Part shown: positions 8,061-16,004 of the stretch, piece by piece
Layout: the number at the start of each line of letters is the position of its first letter
How positions within the stretch are numbered: position 1 is the first letter of the stretch
DNA from: Mangrovitalea sediminis
GTDB taxonomy: Bacteria > Pseudomonadota > Gammaproteobacteria > Pseudomonadales > Oleiphilaceae
DNA: 64,000 nt
NCBI RefSeq assembly: GCF_002514725.1
Contig: NZ_NTLB01000006.1
Location: 1-64,000 of the forward strand
Reading direction: 5' to 3'
Notes under the pieces: model-generated
What the model saw: the letters and a program-made list of their open reading frames with translations, nothing else
Told to the model about the DNA's origin: nothing
Database searches by the model: none
Position numbers and translations under genes: made by a program

Positions 8061-9098
8061 ATGACACAGACAAGCGAAACCAATCGCCGGATCGTGCTGG
8101 CCTCACGCCCCAAGGGTGCACCGAGTCCAGAGGATTTCCGGCTCGAACAAGCTCCGGTTCCGACGCCCAAAAGCGGCGAAGTCCTGTTGCGCAGCGTTTA
8201 CCTGTCGCTGGACCCCTATATGCGTGGCCGCATGAGCGATGCGCCTTCCTACGCCGCACCGGTCGAGATTGACGCAGTGATGGTGGGCGCCACGGTCAGC
8301 CGCGTTGTCGCCTCCGAACATCCCGACTATGCCGAGGGGGACTGGGTGCTGGCCTACAGTGGCTGGCAGGATTATGCCCTCTCCGACGGCACCGGCCTGA
8401 CGCCACTGGGCAAGGCGCCGACGAATCCCTCCTACACCCTGGGCATCCTCGGCATGCCCGGTTTCACCGCCTATATGGGCTTGCTGGATATCGGCAAACC
8501 GAAGGCTGGAGAAACGCTGGTCGTGGCCGCCGCCACAGGTCCGGTTGGCGCCACAGTCGGCCAGATCGGCAAAATCAAGGGATGTCGAGTGGTGGGTGTC
8601 GCCGGCGGCGCGGAAAAATGCCGCCATGCGGTTGAAGTACAGGGATTCGATGCCTGTATCGACCACTACGCCGACGACTTCGCCGAGCAGTTGGCAAAGG
8701 CTTGCCCGCAGGGAATCGATATCTATTTCGAAAACGTCGGCGGCAAGGTGTTTGACGCTGTGCTGCCCCTGCTGAACACCGCCGCTCGCATTCCGGTCTG
8801 CGGCCTGATTTCGTATTACAACGCGACATCACTACCCGAAGGCCCTGACCGCACCGCCGTGCTGATGCGCAACATTCTTACCAAGCGCCTCACCATCAAA
8901 GGTTTCATCATCTTCGACGACTATGGACATCGCTACAACGAGTTCGCCAAAGATATGACCGAATGGCTGAGCGCAGGAAAGATCCAGTATCGCGAACAGA
9001 TCGTCGACGGTCTGGAAAACGCACCGAAGGCCTTTATGGGCCTGCTTGAAGGCAAAAACTTCGGAAAGCTGGTCATACGCGTCGGCGCCGACAGCTGA
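8061..9098 (+). CDS. curA: NADP-dependent oxidoreductase of the CurA / LTB4-dehydrogenase (MDR) family
   Basis: A 345-residue zinc-independent medium-chain reductase. Seen: LDPYMRGRMSD near residue 52, the nucleotide-fold segment AAATGPVGATVGQI near 155, and YFENVGGKVFDAV near 220, all typical of NADPH-dependent alkenal double-bond reductases such as CurA and leukotriene B4 12-hydroxydehydrogenase. They saturate alpha,beta-unsaturated aldehydes and ketones. AAAGGAG lies 7 bases upstream. It follows the YqhD gene by 24 bp. YqhD and this enzyme would together remove the carbonyl and the activated double bond of reactive enals. The gene symbol is by family resemblance only. Confidence 0.85.
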   Translation: MTQTSETNRRIVLASRPKGAPSPEDFRLEQAPVPTPKSGEVLLRSVYLSLDPYMRGRMSDAPSYAAPVEIDAVMVGATVSRVVASEHPDYAEGDWVLAYSGWQDYALSDGTGLTPLGKAPTNPSYTLGILGMPGFTAYMGLLDIGKPKAGETLVVAAATGPVGATVGQIGKIKGCRVVGVAGGAEKCRHAVEVQGFDACIDHYADDFAEQLAKACPQGIDIYFENVGGKVFDAVLPLLNTAARIPVCGLISYYNATSLPEGPDRTAVLMRNILTKRLTIKGFIIFDDYGHRYNEFAKDMTEWLSAGKIQYREQIVDGLENAPKAFMGLLEGKNFGKLVIRVGADS

Positions 9099-9161
9099 TC
9101 ACACCCCCGGATGGGCCTGGCCCGCAGGCCTTGCCCTTCCCAGACCGTAAAGGAGTTCTGA

Positions 9162-9839
9162 ATGAAAATCTTGATGGTATTAACCTCACACGACCAACTC
9201 GGCGACACCGGACACAAAACCGGGTTCTGGCTGGAAGAGTTCGCCGCGCCCTATTACGTCTTCAAGGATGCGGGCGCCGATATCACCCTGGCGTCACCGA
9301 AAGGCGGTCAGCCGCCACTCGACCCGAAAAGCGACGAACCGGACGCCCAGACCGCGGCCACAGAACGCTTCCGTCAGGACGCAGACGCCCAGAAAGCCCT
9401 GGCCAACACCCAGCCCCTCGCCAGCGTTAACGCTGACGACTACGACGCGGTGTTCTACCCCGGTGGACATGGCCCCCTCTGGGACCTGGCCGAAGATGCC
9501 GATTCGATTCGCCTGATCGAAACCTTCTACGCCGACGGCAAAGCCGTGGGTGCAGTCTGTCATGCGCCCGGCGTGCTGCGTCACACCAAGGCGCCTGACG
9601 GCCAGCCCCTTGTCAAAGGCAAGCGTGTCGCCGGCTTCACCAATACAGAAGAAGCGGCTGTCGGTCTCACCGAGATCGTGCCTTTCCTGGTGGAAGACAT
9701 GCTGAAAGCCAACGGCGGCGAATACAGCCAAGCCGCAGACTGGCAGAGCCATGCCGTGACTGACGGTCATCTGGTCACCGGCCAGAACCCGGCGTCCTCG
9801 GAAGCGGCGGCACATGCCGTATTGGAATTGTTGAAGTAA
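9162..9839 (+). CDS. DJ-1/PfpI family protein (class I glutamine amidotransferase-like)
   Basis: A 225-residue DJ-1/PfpI-fold protein. The nucleophile elbow is GAVCHAPGVL near residue 127, with an upstream acidic residue in FKDAGADITLASPKGG and FYPGGHGPLWDL before it. Close relatives include HchA/YajL-type glyoxalases and general stress proteins. Third gene of the electrophile operon, 63 bp after the CurA-type gene, with AAAGGAG before ATG 9162. A glyoxalase III-like action on methylglyoxal fits the neighbours but is not shown by the sequence alone. Confidence 0.85.
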   Translation: MKILMVLTSHDQLGDTGHKTGFWLEEFAAPYYVFKDAGADITLASPKGGQPPLDPKSDEPDAQTAATERFRQDADAQKALANTQPLASVNADDYDAVFYPGGHGPLWDLAEDADSIRLIETFYADGKAVGAVCHAPGVLRHTKAPDGQPLVKGKRVAGFTNTEEAAVGLTEIVPFLVEDMLKANGGEYSQAADWQSHAVTDGHLVTGQNPASSEAAAHAVLELLK

Positions 9840-9904
9840 CGTAAATAAGCACGCTGTAAGCAACGGCTGTTCAGGCTGGATCTGGCTCAGACAAAGAGCC
9901 AGTG

Positions 9905-9923
9905 ACGGCTTGGCGGCCGTTTT
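9905..9923 (+). terminator. Probable terminator of the electrophile operon
   Basis: ACGGC (9905-9909) pairs with GCCGT (9916-9920) and is followed by TTTTG. A second 7-bp hairpin, CTGGCTC/GAGCCAG, lies just before at 9882-9902. The two together probably stop transcription 65-85 bases after the last stop codon. Confidence 0.5.
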
Positions 9924-10053
9924 GCGTTCAAAGATGCGGGAAAAGAGCGCACTTGCGTCTGAAACGGTCATCGAATTATGACCGAGACTCATGCGGCGCA
10001 ATGCCTTTCAGTTATTGCGCCCTACCGGGCTAGCTGGGGATCTTTGAAGGAAA

Positions 10054-10127
10054 TGGAGGCGCGGGTCGGAATCGAACCGGCGTACACGGAGTTGCAGTCC
10101 GCTGCATGACCACTCTGCCACCGCGCC
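10054..10127 (-). tRNA. cysT: tRNA-Cys (anticodon GCA)
   Basis: A 74-base cloverleaf on the minus strand with encoded CCA at 10054-10056, acceptor GGCGCGG/CCGCGCC and anticodon loop CTGCAAC, giving GCA for cysteine. It follows tRNA-Gly in the gacA-uvrC-pgsA transcription direction, as in E. coli glyW-cysT. Confidence 0.95.
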
Positions 10128-10136
10128 TTTTAAGGC

Positions 10137-10163
10137 AAAAACCCCGGTTTGTGCCGGGGTTTT
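10137..10163 (-). terminator. Terminator-like hairpin between tRNA-Gly and tRNA-Cys
   Basis: On the minus strand AAAACCCCGG pairs with CCGGGGTTTT around CACAAA (10-bp stem), ending in a run of five T. It lies just 10 bases before the 5' end of tRNA-Cys. It is almost symmetric and could act on either strand. Within a tRNA operon it may attenuate or guide processing rather than stop transcription fully. Confidence 0.6.
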
Positions 10164-10171
10164 CTGAAATC

Positions 10172-10247
<76 letters not shown>

Positions 10248-10368
10248 TTTTCTGCAGTGCCCTGATCAAGTGCTCTGCGAAAGTGGCGCTTATGATAATG
10301 AATCCCCGTGGGGTGTCAACCTTTTTTACCGATTGATGTCCCCTGAGTGCCTTTCGCTAACTGATTGA

Positions 10369-10926
10369 TTATTCTTTGATCATCCGCGGAAAAAGGTCCG
10401 GCCAGGCAGCCCGCAGATAGAGGATCATCGACCACAACGTCAGTGTCGCTGCAAAGTACAACAAGACGACGCCGACACCAGACAGGGCCGTATGAGGCGG
10501 ATTCGCCAGCAGCATGATAATGGAGAGCATCTGCGCCGAGGTCTTGATCTTGCCGATAAAGGACACCGCCACGCTCGCCCGCTTGCCCATTTCGGCCATC
10601 CATTCCCGCAGTGCGGAAATCACGATCTCGCGGCCGATAATGATCATGGCCGGCAGTGTCAGCAGCAGGTTGTGGTGCTCTTCGATGAGAACCGCCAGGG
10701 CGACAGCCACCATCAGCTTGTCGGCAACCGGATCGAGGAAGGCCCCAAAGGGCGTCATCTGGTCCCAGCGCCTTGCCAGGTAACCATCGAGCCAATCAGT
10801 GACGGCGGCCAGGGCGAAGATGGCGGCACTCGCCAGTAAATGCCAGCCGGCAGGAACGTAAAACAGGACCACAAACACAGGAATCATGATGATTCGGGAA
10901 GTGGTCAGGATATTCGGCAAATTCAT
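10369..10926 (-). CDS. pgsA: CDP-diacylglycerol--glycerol-3-phosphate 3-phosphatidyltransferase
   Basis: A 185-residue inner-membrane enzyme that makes phosphatidylglycerol phosphate from CDP-diacylglycerol and glycerol-3-phosphate. The CDP-alcohol phosphotransferase signature is present as DWLDGYLARRW followed by FGAFLDPVADK, with the metal-binding aspartates in place. Four or more hydrophobic segments follow. I chose ATG 10926 (MNLPNILTTSR, where homologues start); a GTG at 10935 that overlaps the uvrC stop as GTGA is an alternative. It lies in the gacA-uvrC-pgsA-tRNA operon. Confidence 0.95.
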   Translation of the reverse strand: MNLPNILTTSRIIMIPVFVVLFYVPAGWHLLASAAIFALAAVTDWLDGYLARRWDQMTPFGAFLDPVADKLMVAVALAVLIEEHHNLLLTLPAMIIIGREIVISALREWMAEMGKRASVAVSFIGKIKTSAQMLSIIMLLANPPHTALSGVGVVLLYFAATLTLWSMILYLRAAWPDLFPRMIKE

Positions 10927-10931
10927 CCGGT

Positions 10932-12779
10932 TCACTCATTATGCAGGGCTGCGTAGATGGCTTCCGCCAAACCGCTGCCGATGCCTTTGACTTTGGCGAT
11001 TTCTTCGATGCTGGCTTTGCGGATCTCCTGGATGCCGCCGAAGTAGTGTATCAGGTCACGGCGTTTTCGGGGGCCTACACCCTCGATACCTTCCAGGGTG
11101 GACTGTCGCCGTTTCTTGTCCCGGCGCTGCCGGTGGCCGGTAATGGCAAAGCGGTGCGCTTCGTCGCGGATATGCTGGATGAGATGCAACGCCGGCGAGT
11201 CCGGTGCAACCCGGAAGCTCTCGTCGGTCAGCGCATCCACCAGGGTTTCCATCCCCGCCTTGCGGGTTACGCCTTTGGCGACCCCAATCAGCGGTATATC
11301 CTGAATCCCTAGCGATTCGAATACTTCCCTGGCAACGTTCAACTGCCCTTTGCCGCCGTCGATGAACACCAGATCGGGACGCTTGCCCTCACCTTGCGCC
11401 ACCTTGCGATAGCGCCGTGTCAGGACCTGGCGCATGGCGCCATAGTCGTCGCCCGCGGTAACGCCTTCAATGTTGTAGATACGGTAGTCCGACTTCAGCG
11501 GCCCGTTCTCGTCGAAGACCACACAGGAAGCCACGGTATTTTCGCCGTGGCTGTGGCTGATGTCGAAACATTCCATGCGCTGGGGAATCTGCTCCAGCTC
11601 GAGCAGGTCCCGCAGAGCCAGCATGCGGCGGTAGACCGTTTCCTTGCTCGCCAGATGGCTGATCAGGGTCTGTTGGGCGTTGGTCTTGGCGAGATCCAGC
11701 CAACGGCGCCGCTCACCGCGCACGTTACCGCGCACACTCACTTCACGGCCAGCCGCCTGGGACAAGGCCTGGGATAGCAATTCCGCCTCGGGCAACGCCA
11801 CCGAGACCAGGATGTCATGAGGAATCTCCCGCTGGGCATCACCGGCAAGATAGTACTGCCCCAGGAAAGCGCTCAGCAGCTCACCATCATCCTGCTCCAG
11901 CGAATAGCGCGGGAAATAATGGCGGGTACCCAGCACCCGGCCACCGCGCACGATAATCACCACCACGCAGACCACACCGGCATCCTGGGTCAGCGCCACG
12001 ATGTCGGCATCGCCTCCGGCCGCCTCGATGGACTGCTGTTCCTGGACATGCCGGAGATTGTTGATCTGATCCCGGTAACGAGCGGCCTTTTCGAATTCCA
12101 AGGCCTCTGCCGCCGCCTTCATCGCCGCCAGCAGGTCATCCATGATGGCAGGATTACGCCCCTCCAGAAACATCGCCGCATGGCGGATATCCCGCTGATA
12201 CTCCTCCGGCGAGATATATTCGACGCAGGGAGCGGTGCAACGCTTGATCTGGTATTGCAGGCAAGGCCGGGTACGGTTGTTGAAGTAGCTGTTGTCGCAC
12301 TGGCGGATCTTGAACAACTTCTGCAGGATATTCAGGCTCTCGCGAACCGCAGCCGAGCTGGGGAAAGGCCCGAAAAACTGCCCCTTGGCCCGCTTGCTCC
12401 TGCCGCGGCGAAAGGTCAGCGACGGGTATTTTTCGTGAGACGACAGGTAGATATAGGGATAGGACTTGTCGTCCCGCAACAGGATGTTATAAGGCGGGCG
12501 CAGCGATTTGATCAGATTCTGTTCAAGCAGCAGCGCCTCGGTTTCGCTGTTGGTCACCGTGACTTCGATATCGGCGATTCGGCTGACCAGGGCGCGCGTC
12601 TTGATCGACAGGCCACTTTGGCGGAAGTAGCTGCTGACGCGATTTTTCAGGTTGCGGGCCTTGCCGACGTAGAGGATATCGCCCGCCACGTCGAGCATTC
12701 GGTAGACGCCGGGTCTTTCGGTCAGGCGGGACAGGTAGGCTTTGTGGTCGAAAACCGGGGTTTCAGACTTTGTTGGCAT
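10932..12779 (-). CDS. uvrC: Excinuclease ABC subunit C
   Basis: A 615-residue nucleotide-excision repair endonuclease, full length. The N-terminal GIY-YIG nuclease is seen in PGVYRMLDVAGDILYVGKA, which makes the 3' cut. A UVR segment lies near residues 205-240 and the RNase H-like domain, which makes the 5' cut, covers about 380-540, with ECFDISHSHG and FIDGGKGQL. Two helix-hairpin-helix units close the protein (IEGVGPRKRRDLI). Its start overlaps the gacA end by 17 bases, and its stop overlaps the alternative pgsA start, showing tight coupling. Confidence 0.97.
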   Translation of the reverse strand: MPTKSETPVFDHKAYLSRLTERPGVYRMLDVAGDILYVGKARNLKNRVSSYFRQSGLSIKTRALVSRIADIEVTVTNSETEALLLEQNLIKSLRPPYNILLRDDKSYPYIYLSSHEKYPSLTFRRGRSKRAKGQFFGPFPSSAAVRESLNILQKLFKIRQCDNSYFNNRTRPCLQYQIKRCTAPCVEYISPEEYQRDIRHAAMFLEGRNPAIMDDLLAAMKAAAEALEFEKAARYRDQINNLRHVQEQQSIEAAGGDADIVALTQDAGVVCVVVIIVRGGRVLGTRHYFPRYSLEQDDGELLSAFLGQYYLAGDAQREIPHDILVSVALPEAELLSQALSQAAGREVSVRGNVRGERRRWLDLAKTNAQQTLISHLASKETVYRRMLALRDLLELEQIPQRMECFDISHSHGENTVASCVVFDENGPLKSDYRIYNIEGVTAGDDYGAMRQVLTRRYRKVAQGEGKRPDLVFIDGGKGQLNVAREVFESLGIQDIPLIGVAKGVTRKAGMETLVDALTDESFRVAPDSPALHLIQHIRDEAHRFAITGHRQRRDKKRRQSTLEGIEGVGPRKRRDLIHYFGGIQEIRKASIEEIAKVKGIGSGLAEAIYAALHNE

Positions 12780-13416
12780 CCAGTAATCCGACCCTCACCG
12801 CCATCAACGCCAGCTCCACGTCGCTGGAAATGTCCAGTTTCTCGAATATGCGGTACCGATAGCTGTTGACGGTCTTGGGACTGAGGCAAAGCTTGTCGGA
12901 AATTTCCTGAACCTTATTGCAGTCAACGATCATCATGGCGATCTGCAATTCCCGCTCGGACAGGCGGTCGAATGCGGACTGTTCCGGCTCCTGCTGGTCG
13001 CCCAACTGCTTGAACGCCATCTTCTGGGCAATTTCCGGACTGATGTAACGCTGGCCGGTATGCGCCATGCGGATAGCCCGGATCATTTCGCGCAGGTCCG
13101 CACCCTTGGTCACATAAGCCGTGGCGCCGGCCTGCATGACCCGCGTCGGATAGGGATCGTCGGCGCAGGCCGTGACGACGATCACCTTGATATCGTCATC
13201 GATACGAAGAATTCGGCGGGTGGCCTCGAGGCCCCCGATGCCGGGCATGCGGATATCCATCAAGACCACATCGGGACGGGTTTCCCGCACATGGTCGACC
13301 GCTTCCTCACCGGAGGACGCTTCTCCGGTTACTTCGATATCCGTGCTGTCCTGTAGCATTCGTGTGATGCCGGCACGCACTAACTCGTGGTCGTCTACGA
13401 CAAGGACCTTGATCAA
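12763..13416 (-). CDS. gacA: Response regulator GacA/UvrY
   Basis: A 217-residue LuxR/FixJ-type regulator. The receiver domain has VVDDHELVRAG, the phosphorylated Asp54 in VLMDIRMPG and a conserved Lys in YVTKGA. The C-terminal LuxR helix-turn-helix begins at LSERELQIAMM and continues to SPKTVNSYRYRIFEKL. Adjacency to uvrC is the hallmark of GacA/UvrY, which activates small RsmY/Z or CsrB/C RNAs that sequester the RsmA/CsrA repressor. It heads the operon. The cognate sensor GacS is not in the window. Confidence 0.95.
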   Translation of the reverse strand: MIKVLVVDDHELVRAGITRMLQDSTDIEVTGEASSGEEAVDHVRETRPDVVLMDIRMPGIGGLEATRRILRIDDDIKVIVVTACADDPYPTRVMQAGATAYVTKGADLREMIRAIRMAHTGQRYISPEIAQKMAFKQLGDQQEPEQSAFDRLSERELQIAMMIVDCNKVQEISDKLCLSPKTVNSYRYRIFEKLDISSDVELALMAVRVGLLDANKV

Positions 13417-13817
13417 CGCTGCACCTCATTGCCATTCGACCGGTGGCCAGTCATCGGTCGCCAGATGCTGGGACCGTGCCACTACCCGTAAGTCCATTTC
13501 AGGGTTATGCCAGTATAGTCGAATAATGCACCCGGTTTGGATACTCGGACACGCTCCTTAACAAAACCGGGAGACACCCTTCGACCTGTCTGGCGGGCGC
13601 ATTCTAGCAGCCACATTATTACAAACCAATAATCGCCGGACCCAGCCGTCCCACAGAGACATCACAAACTTTGTCAGCGCAGCCCGGCTTCAGGAGTGGC
13701 CTTGTTCGACAGCGTACGCCCCTGCGAAGGCGCAGGAAAGGACTGATGCTGGGCAAAGGAGAAAATAGCACCGCGCCGGCCGTGTCAGGAAGCCTCCGTT
13801 TCCCACGATAAACCCCC
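13417..13817. other. Gene-free stretch between gacA and tRNA-Ser
   Basis: About 400 bases with no gene I can support. It must hold the gacA promoter on the minus strand; a TATACT -10-like hexamer is present on that strand about 100 bases before gacA, but no good -35 lies at the right distance. The rest shows no repeat or RNA I recognise. Confidence 0.4.
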
Positions 13818-13844
13818 AAAAAAAAACCCAGACTTTCGTCTGGG
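13818..13844 (-). terminator. Rho-independent terminator of tRNA-Ser
   Basis: On the minus strand CCCAGAC (13838-13844) pairs with GTCTGGG (13827-13833) around GAAA and is followed by nine T. It lies 9 bases after the tRNA 3' end. Confidence 0.9.
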
Positions 13845-13853
13845 CTTTTCGTT

Positions 13854-13944
13854 TGGCGGAGGGACAGGGATTCGAACCCTGGAAGGGCTATAAACCCTTG
13901 CCGGTTTTCAAGACCGGTGCATTCAACCGCTCTGCCATCCCTCC
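13854..13944 (-). tRNA. serT: tRNA-Ser (anticodon UGA)
   Basis: A 91-base class II cloverleaf on the minus strand with encoded CCA at 13854-13856, acceptor GGAGGGA/TCCCTCC, a long variable arm (AAGGGTTTATAGCCCTT) and anticodon loop CTTGAAA, giving UGA for serine. It is divergent from yccA, an arrangement also known from enteric bacteria (serT-yccA-tusE). Confidence 0.95.
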
Positions 13945-14055
13945 AGAAACTTTTTCACGTCGTAATACGAAGACTGCCGCTCAGCAGCGGCACGGGAATG
14001 ATACTGAATTCCCTCAGCCTGTCAACGCCGGAGATTACAAGTTGGCCACAAAGCA

Positions 14056-14083
14056 TTGAAAGTTTTCGGCTTGGCCTTATTAT
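14056..14083 (+). promoter_or_regulatory. Promoter of the yccA-type gene
   Basis: TTGAAA (14056-14061) and TATTAT (14078-14083), each five of six to the sigma-70 consensus, are separated by 16 bases. Transcription would start near 14090, just ahead of the GGAG ribosome site before ATG 14116. Confidence 0.6.
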
Positions 14084-14115
14084 GGCTGTAGATTGAGTCC
14101 AGTCAGGAGCAACAC

Positions 14116-14814
14116 ATGCAAGACAGACAACAGAATGAGCTTTCCCGCGACCGGGCCCGCCTTGCGACGGGTTACGGTAGTATCGACAGCTCCCGGAGTA
14201 TGGCCCCCAGCGCCGCTTCCGTTCTGCGCAACACCTATATGTTGCTGGGGCTCACCGTTGGTTTCTCGGCGCTCGTCGCCTGGTTCAGCATGGGCGCACA
14301 ACCGCCCGGGCTGCTGGTCACCCTGGTAGGCTTTTACGGGCTGCTGTTCGTGACCTATCGCCTGAAGAACAGTCCCTGGGGCCTGCTGAGCGTCTTCGCG
14401 CTTACCGGGTTCATGGGTTACACCCTGGGTCCGATCATTGGCATGTTCGCCAAGGCGGGTGCCATGACCGTCGTGGCCAACGCCCTGACGCTCACCGCTA
14501 TCGCTTTCGTTGGCCTGTCGGCTATCGCACTGATCACCCGAAAGGATTTCCGCTTCCTGGCCAGCTTCATCACCGTAGGCTTCTTTGTCCTGCTGGGCGC
14601 TGTGTTGCTGGGCATCTTTGTCCAGACGACTGTCCTGCACCTGGCCATCGCAGCCGGCTTCACGCTGTTCTCGTCGGTCGTTATCCTCTACCAGACCAGC
14701 GAGATCATTCACGGCGGTGAGCGTAACTACATCATCGCGACCGTCACGCTTTACGTAGCACTGTACAACCTCTTCGTCAGCCTGCTCCAGATCCTGGGCG
14801 CTTCACGCAACTAA
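14116..14814 (+). CDS. yccA: Bax inhibitor-1 / YccA family inner-membrane protein
   Basis: A 232-residue protein with a soluble, charged N-terminal 35 residues and seven hydrophobic segments. Typical BI-1 features are GFMGYTLGPI in the middle and TLYVALYNLFVSLLQILG at the C terminus. In E. coli, YccA modulates the FtsH membrane protease and protects SecY. CAGGAG stands 7 bases before the start. It sits between tRNA-Ser and the tus genes, the same neighbourhood as in Pseudomonas and enterics, and ends in its own terminator. Confidence 0.92.
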   Translation: MQDRQQNELSRDRARLATGYGSIDSSRSMAPSAASVLRNTYMLLGLTVGFSALVAWFSMGAQPPGLLVTLVGFYGLLFVTYRLKNSPWGLLSVFALTGFMGYTLGPIIGMFAKAGAMTVVANALTLTAIAFVGLSAIALITRKDFRFLASFITVGFFVLLGAVLLGIFVQTTVLHLAIAAGFTLFSSVVILYQTSEIIHGGERNYIIATVTLYVALYNLFVSLLQILGASRN

Positions 14815-14833
14815 GCGCGGCGTAGAGAACCGG

Positions 14834-14863
14834 GACGGAGCCCTCATGGGCTCCGTCTTTCGT
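14834..14863 (+). terminator. Rho-independent terminator after yccA
   Basis: GACGGAGCCC (14834-14843) pairs with GGGCTCCGTC (14848-14857) around TCAT, followed by TTTCGTT. It separates yccA from the tus operon. Confidence 0.85.
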
Positions 14864-14922
14864 TATACTGTCTGCAAAGTGTGCACCCCACATCGTATCG
14901 ACACCGTCTTACAGGCATGCCC

Positions 14923-15318
14923 ATGAAGTTCGCTATCCTGATTACCGGCGCGCCCTACAGCAGCCAGGCCCCGCAAACCGCCCTGTCCTTCTGTGAGGCG
15001 GCACGCAAGCGTGGCGACGACGTCATCCGGGTGTTCCTCTACGGCGATGGCGTCCATCTGGCGAATGCCCTGAGCACTCCCCCCAGTGACGAAGCCAACT
15101 GGTATCGGCGCTGGAGCGCCTGGATCGAACAGGAGGACGTGGAAGCCATTGTCTGTGTGGCATCCGCCCTTCGCCGGGGCCTGATCGACGAACGGGAGGC
15201 GGGACGCTATGAAAAGGCCCACTTCAATGTGACCGCCCCCTGGCAAATCGCCGGACTCGGTGAACTGGTTTCGGCCGGCAACGACGCAGATCGCCTGATC
15301 CACTTCGGACCGGCCTGA
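14923..15318 (+). CDS. tusD: Sulfurtransferase complex subunit TusD (DsrE family)
   Basis: A 131-residue DsrE-fold protein, first gene of tusDCBE. The TusBCD complex takes persulfide sulfur from TusA and passes it to TusE and MnmA for 2-thiolation of wobble uridine in tRNA. The active-site cysteine is in AIVCVASALRRG, near residue 80, which corresponds to the sulfur-accepting Cys78 of E. coli TusD. I chose ATG 14923 (MKFAILITG), where homologues start. It is followed 20 bp later by tusC. Confidence 0.93.
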   Translation: MKFAILITGAPYSSQAPQTALSFCEAARKRGDDVIRVFLYGDGVHLANALSTPPSDEANWYRRWSAWIEQEDVEAIVCVASALRRGLIDEREAGRYEKAHFNVTAPWQIAGLGELVSAGNDADRLIHFGPA

Positions 15319-15338
15319 CACCCTGATTGGATCGAAGC

Positions 15339-15704
15339 ATGAGCCAACCCAGCTACCTGATTGTCGTTGACGCCGCGCCATACGGCAGCCTGGCCTGCCG
15401 CGAAGCGCTGGATGTCGCACTCGCCCTGGCCGCCTTCGACCAGTCCGTTACGCTGTTGTTGCGGGGCGCGGCAGTGAACGGGCTCGCCGCAGACCAACGG
15501 CCGGATGCGATCGAACAAAAGAATCTGGCCAAAAATCTCGGTGCTGCCGGGCTCTACGGGGTGGAAACCATCCTGGCGATTCGGGAAGATATGCAGCGAT
15601 ATGGCATTGATCCTGACGCTACCGGCGTACCGGTCACCCTGACCGGGGCCTCGCAGGTGGACACCATGATGAACAGCTTTGACCGGGTCCTGCAGTTCGG
15701 ATGA
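15339..15704 (+). CDS. tusC: Sulfurtransferase complex subunit TusC (DsrF family)
   Basis: A 121-residue DsrE/F-fold protein with the usual start YLIVVDAAPYGS and a LLLRGAAVNGL strand-turn in the middle. Structural partner of TusD and TusB in the hexameric sulfur relay. ATG 15339 is preferred over an upstream in-frame TTG. Its stop overlaps the tusB start as ATGA, so translation is coupled. Confidence 0.92.
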   Translation: MSQPSYLIVVDAAPYGSLACREALDVALALAAFDQSVTLLLRGAAVNGLAADQRPDAIEQKNLAKNLGAAGLYGVETILAIREDMQRYGIDPDATGVPVTLTGASQVDTMMNSFDRVLQFG

Positions 15705-16000
15705 GTACACTTCACCTATTGAATAAAACCCCGGACCGCGAGCGCGCTCGCCAGTGTCTGGCCGCCGCCTCCGCGAGTGAAGCCGGCCCTCATGGCATCC
15801 TGCTGCTGGAAAACGGCGTTTTCTGTGCTGTAAACCCGGACTGGAGACAGGCGCTGGAGGACGGACTGCCTTTATGGGCGCTGACACCGGATGTGGCTGC
15901 CCGCAGCCTGACAGCCCGCCTTCCCAGCGGCATCCAACAGATTGACTACGACGCCTTTGTCGAACTCACCACCCGTTTCGACAACGTCGTTTCCTGGTAA
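15701..16000 (+). CDS. tusB: Sulfurtransferase complex subunit TusB (DsrH family)
   Basis: A 99-residue DsrH-type protein beginning STLHLLNKTP, the pattern that opens this family, with ILLLENGVF and a terminal DNVVSW. It is the smallest subunit of the TusBCD complex. It overlaps tusC by four bases and precedes tusE by four bases. Confidence 0.92.
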   Translation: MSTLHLLNKTPDRERARQCLAAASASEAGPHGILLLENGVFCAVNPDWRQALEDGLPLWALTPDVAARSLTARLPSGIQQIDYDAFVELTTRFDNVVSW

Positions 16001-16004
16001 GACA

